DNA of 6,827 nt from Lysobacterales bacterium (GTDB lineage: Bacteria > Pseudomonadota > Gammaproteobacteria > Xanthomonadales > SZUA-5), in NCBI GenBank assembly GCA_024710675.1, contig JANJUH010000410.1, positions 1 through 6,827 of the forward strand, given 5' to 3'. The translations under genes and the position numbers were made by a program. A model generated the notes under the pieces. That model saw only the letters and a program-made list of their open reading frames with translations. It was not told where the DNA came from and searched no databases. Shown piece by piece: positions 4,311-6,827 of this stretch (the first letter of the stretch is position 1; every line of letters starts with the position of its first letter).

Positions 4311-6371
4311 ATGCGCGCGAAGCCCATCGCCACCCTCGCCGCCGCCCTGGCGCTCGTCCTCGCCGCTCCCGCGGCATCCGCCACGGATTTCGTCTACGAG
4401 GGACGCCTCGATGACCTCGGCAAGCCCGCCAACGGACGTTACGATCTGCGCCTGACGCCCTACGGCGATGCCACCCTGGGCGCGACGCTGGCGGCACCGA
4501 TCACCTTCGAGGGCGTCGAGGTTCGCGACGGCCGCTTCCGGCTCGACCTGGAACTGCCGCTGGTGCAGGCCGACGCCGTGTGGCTCGAGGTGGCCGTGCG
4601 CGAATCGGGATCGCCCGGCTTCAGTCCCATCCCGGGCCGCAGCAAGGCGATCGCCGCGCCGCTGATCGGCGCTTGCTGGAGCACCCTGGGCGACACCGGC
4701 AGCGACCCGGCCAGCAACTTCATCGGCACCATCGATGCTCAAGCCTTCGTCGTCCGCACCGCCAACGCCCGCAGCCTACGCATCGAGCCCGCCAGCGTCA
4801 CCTTCGGCTCGCCGGCACTGCCGATCACCACCAACATGATCGGCGGCAGCCATGCCAACCAGGTCGCGGCCGAGATCCGCGGCGCGACCGTCGCCGGCGG
4901 CGGCATACCGGTCGGCGCCACGGAGCCCACGATCTTCACAACCACCGGTCCCAATCGCGTGACCAGCCACTACGGAACCATCGGTGGGGGCTTCAACAAC
5001 CTGGTCGGCGACCCCGCCGGCACCGCATCGAGCGCTGTCGTCGCGACGATCGGCGGCGGCAGCGGCAACATCGCGCGCCAGGGCTGGAGCACGGTCGGCG
5101 GTGGCGCCAACAACACCGCCGCCGGCAACTCCAGCGTCATTGGCGGCGGCGTGGCGAACTCCGCGACAGGCCCCAGGAGCGTGGTGTCGGGCGGACAAAA
5201 CAATACGGCCAACGACCAGGACAGTTCGATCGGTGGCGGCACCAACAACACCACCAGCGGCCCGTTCAGCCGGGTCGGCGGCGGTAGCGGCAACACGGCC
5301 GGCCAACAGGCCAGCACCGTGGCCGGCGGACAAAGCAACACCGCCAGCGCGACCTGGAGCACTGTCGGCGGCGGCAGCGGCAACACGGCCGGTGCGCAGG
5401 CCAGTTCCGTCGGCGGCGGCAGCCAGAACAGTGCCGGCGCATCCTGGAGCACGGTGGGCGGCGGCCGGCAGAATGTGGCGTCGGGCACTTTCAGCACGCT
5501 CGGTGGCGGCGACCAGAATGCTGCGGCGAACACCTCCACGACCGTCAGCGGCGGCGAGCGCAACCGGGCCAGCGGACTGATCGCCACCGTCGCCGGCGGC
5601 AGTGACAACGTGGCCGCCGGGAACCTGAGCTTCATCGGCGGCGGCGCCGCCAACTGTGCGGGCGGCGCCTTCTCCTGGGCGGGCGGCCGACGCGGCAAGG
5701 TGCGGCCCCCGACCGACCCGGGCTCGGGCAGTTGCAGCGGCATTGGAACCTCGACCGGAGGCCAGGGTGACGAGGGCAGCTTTGTCTGGGCCGATGCCCA
5801 GAATGCGGACTTCGTCTCCACGGGTGGCAACCAGTTCCTCGTCCGCGCCGGCGGCGGCGCCGCCATCAACAGCAACGACCCGGCCGGCAGCACACTACGT
5901 GTCAACGGCACGGTGCGCATCGACACCCTGGCTGCGGCGGGCGCGACGGCGCTTTGCCGCAATGCGAACAACCAGGTGTCCGGTTGTTCCTCGAGCGCAC
6001 GCTACAAGTCCGACATCGCCGATCTCGAACTGGGCCTGGCGACGGCGCTGCGCCTGCACGCGGTCGGTTATCGCTGGAAGGACAGCGGCACGGCGGACCT
6101 TGGCTTCGTCGCCGAGGAGATCGCGAAGGTCGACGAGCGCCTGGTGACGCGCAACGAGAAAGGCGAGATCGAGGGCGTGAAGTACGATCGACTGACCGCG
6201 GTGCTCGCGAACGCCGTGCAGGAACTGGCCGCCCGCGACAGCCTCGCCGCCGACGATGTGGCACGCGTCCGGGCCGAGAATGCCGCGCTGCGCGCCGAGC
6301 TCGAGCGCCGCGATGCCGAATACCGGGCGCGCCTCGAGGCCATCGAGGCGCGGCTGGCGCCGCAACGCTGA
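4311..6371 (+). CDS. Exported repeat-fibre protein with C-terminal peptidase S74 chaperone domain
   Basis: A 686-residue protein. A clear Sec signal peptide (MRAKPIATLAAALALVLAAP, cut after ASA, 22-24) precedes a beta-rich N-terminal domain (about 25-120) starting FVYEGRLDDLGKPANGRYDL. Residues 136-160 carry a NFIGTIDAQ...LRIEP segment. Residues 223-455 are GGG..N repeats, fourteen of exactly 15 residues (246-455) after one longer unit, as in YadA-head-like or tail-spike-like trimeric beta folds. SFVWADAQNADF (490-501) and NQFLVRAGGG (507-516) follow. Residues about 560-640 are a peptidase S74 intramolecular chaperone: SSARYKSDI (561-569), with a Ser-X4-Lys pair S561/K566, GFVAEEIAKVDERLV (598-612), and GVKYDRLTAVLANAVQEL (622-639). 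A coiled coil (about 641-684) ends the protein. S74 domains trimerise phage fibres and self-cleave before the serine. Here it is inferred to build an exported or surface fibre. Ligand and surface anchor are unknown. Confidence 0.88.
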   Translation: MRAKPIATLAAALALVLAAPAASATDFVYEGRLDDLGKPANGRYDLRLTPYGDATLGATLAAPITFEGVEVRDGRFRLDLELPLVQADAVWLEVAVRESGSPGFSPIPGRSKAIAAPLIGACWSTLGDTGSDPASNFIGTIDAQAFVVRTANARSLRIEPASVTFGSPALPITTNMIGGSHANQVAAEIRGATVAGGGIPVGATEPTIFTTTGPNRVTSHYGTIGGGFNNLVGDPAGTASSAVVATIGGGSGNIARQGWSTVGGGANNTAAGNSSVIGGGVANSATGPRSVVSGGQNNTANDQDSSIGGGTNNTTSGPFSRVGGGSGNTAGQQASTVAGGQSNTASATWSTVGGGSGNTAGAQASSVGGGSQNSAGASWSTVGGGRQNVASGTFSTLGGGDQNAAANTSTTVSGGERNRASGLIATVAGGSDNVAAGNLSFIGGGAANCAGGAFSWAGGRRGKVRPPTDPGSGSCSGIGTSTGGQGDEGSFVWADAQNADFVSTGGNQFLVRAGGGAAINSNDPAGSTLRVNGTVRIDTLAAAGATALCRNANNQVSGCSSSARYKSDIADLELGLATALRLHAVGYRWKDSGTADLGFVAEEIAKVDERLVTRNEKGEIEGVKYDRLTAVLANAVQELAARDSLAADDVARVRAENAALRAELERRDAEYRARLEAIEARLAPQR
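5046..5675 (+). repeat. Fourteen in-frame 45-bp repeats coding 15-residue GGG..N units
   Basis: Units begin every 45 bases from 5046 with no indels, each encoding roughly [TSVR][VIL]GGGxxNxAxGxxS. At the DNA level the GGCGGCGGC core recurs but the rest has diverged, so the array is old and held by selection on the protein fold rather than newly expanded. The units at 336-350 and 351-365 (TVAGGQSNTASATWS and TVGGGSGNTAGAQAS) are among the closest. One longer 23-residue unit (223-245) precedes the regular array. Confidence 0.85.
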
Positions 6372-6376
6372 CGCGT

Positions 6377-6405
6377 CCCGGGCAGGCGCGTGGCGCCAGC
6401 CCGGG
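6377..6405 (+). terminator. Strong hairpin just after the S74 gene
   Basis: CCCGGGC (6377-6383) pairs with GCCCGGG (6399-6405); inside, after an A/A mismatch, GGCGC (6385-6389) pairs with GCGCC (6393-6397) around a three-base loop. That is twelve pairs with one mismatch, five bases after the stop codon. No U-tract follows (CTACGCCC), so it may be a U-less terminator, an mRNA 3' end protector, or an intergenic repeat. Confidence 0.5.
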
Positions 6406-6443
6406 CTACGCCCAAGCAACCGTCCCTGAGGCTGTAGCCTGGG
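6400..6443. repeat. Inverted pair of GTAGCCYGGG intergenic repeat
   Basis: CCCGGGCTAC (6400-6409) and GTAGCCTGGG (6434-6443) are inverted copies matching at nine of ten positions, 24 bases apart. GTAGCCCGGG is a recurring intergenic motif in several gammaproteobacteria, as I recall, so this may be a second family of palindromic repeat besides the REP array at the window start. The left arm overlaps the terminator-like hairpin, so the two structures are mutually exclusive. Confidence 0.5.
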
Positions 6444-6529
6444 GTGGTCGCAACGCGGCGTCCCCGGATCTGCCCACAACCTGGCATCCCGAGTACCCAC
6501 ACAGGCTCGCCCCGCGTATCCTCCATCGC

Positions 6530-6543
6530 TTCATCGCGATGAA
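6530..6543. promoter_or_regulatory. Perfect 14-bp palindrome before metH, candidate SahR operator
   Basis: TTCATCGCGATGAA is a perfect palindrome 32 bases upstream of the metH ATG. ArsR-family dimers bind palindromes of this kind, and SahR represses metH in other Proteobacteria, so this is the best operator candidate in the window. A weak -10-like TATCCT lies at 6517-6522, which would put the palindrome at the transcription start. Palindrome seen; binding inferred. Confidence 0.55.
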
Positions 6544-6547
6544 AGGA
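6543..6547 (+). promoter_or_regulatory. Distant Shine-Dalgarno AAGGA of metH
   Basis: AAGGA is the only good anti-16S match before metH, but its end lies 28 bases from the ATG. No in-frame ATG, GTG or TTG lies between it and the ATG, and the frame is closed by TGA at 6540. It would work only if the hairpin at 6549-6566 folds and brings the two together. Confidence 0.35.
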
Positions 6548-6548
6548 T

Positions 6549-6566
6549 CGGCCGTCCGGACGGCCG
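6549..6566 (+). promoter_or_regulatory. Perfect 18-bp palindrome / leader hairpin of metH
   Basis: CGGCCGTCCGGACGGCCG is a perfect palindrome. In RNA it gives a seven-pair stem with a CCGG loop, lying between AAGGA (6543-6547) and ATG 6576. Folded, the effective distance from AAGGA to ATG would fall to about ten bases. It could instead be a DNA-protein site. Confidence 0.45.
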
Positions 6567-6575
6567 TACGACTGG

Positions 6576-6827
<252 letters not shown>

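Noticed and set aside
4970..5971. Minus-strand 333-codon frame with recurrent PPPT segments
   Set aside because: The proline repeats are the reverse complement of the GGG repeat units of the S74 protein, so this is a shadow.
4311..6371. Prophage tail fibre gene
   Set aside because: S74 domains are typical of phage fibres, but this protein has a Sec signal peptide and no phage structural genes flank it, so a cellular exported protein is the better call.

Overview
The window is a stretch of GC-rich chromosome, with strong G/C preference at third codon positions, from what looks like a gammaproteobacterium of the Xanthomonadales/Lysobacterales type. The pointers are REP-like intergenic palindromes (GTAGGAGC plus a GC-rich hairpin plus GCGAA), a SahR-type ArsR-methyltransferase regulator, a small secreted protein ending in LFQNGFETP, and the start of a metH gene. 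The lineage is an inference from these traits, not from a database match. No tRNA, rRNA, CRISPR array, transposase or prophage block is visible.

Layout. Positions 1-425 are non-coding: a GC-rich hairpin (12-39), then almost three tandem copies of a 91-bp unit (56-319), each holding two REP-like hairpins in opposite orientation. A plus-strand pair follows: a class III nucleotide cyclase fused to an FHA domain (426-1319) and a SahR-like ArsR/SAM-methyltransferase-fold regulator (start near 1316-1354, end 2253). The convergent gene corB (2281-3540, minus) encodes a DUF21-CBS-CorC membrane protein of the CorB/CNNM family. An untranslated stretch (3541-3893) separates corB from a divergent plus-strand pair of exported proteins: a 120-aa secreted protein with a C-terminal FQNGFE tail (3894-4256), and a 686-aa protein with a signal peptide, fourteen exact 15-residue GGG..N repeats and a C-terminal peptidase S74 intramolecular chaperone domain (4311-6371). 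After a 204-bp structured intergenic region, metH (cobalamin-dependent methionine synthase, homocysteine-binding domain) starts at 6576 and runs off the window.

How the parts relate. SahR regulators are known to sense S-adenosylhomocysteine and to repress SAM-cycle genes including metH, so a SahR-like gene 4.3 kb from metH is probably functional linkage, interrupted by corB and the exported two-gene module. The metH leader has a perfect 14-bp palindrome (TTCATCGCGATGAA), a candidate operator, followed by a perfect 18-bp palindrome that could fold into a hairpin between a Shine-Dalgarno-like AAGGA and the ATG. The exported pair resembles a phage-tail-spike-like trimeric surface fibre with a small secreted companion. 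The most notable points are the metH leader, the probable one-base defect at the sahR start, the cyclase-FHA/sahR coupling, and the exported S74 fibre module with its GFE-tailed neighbour.
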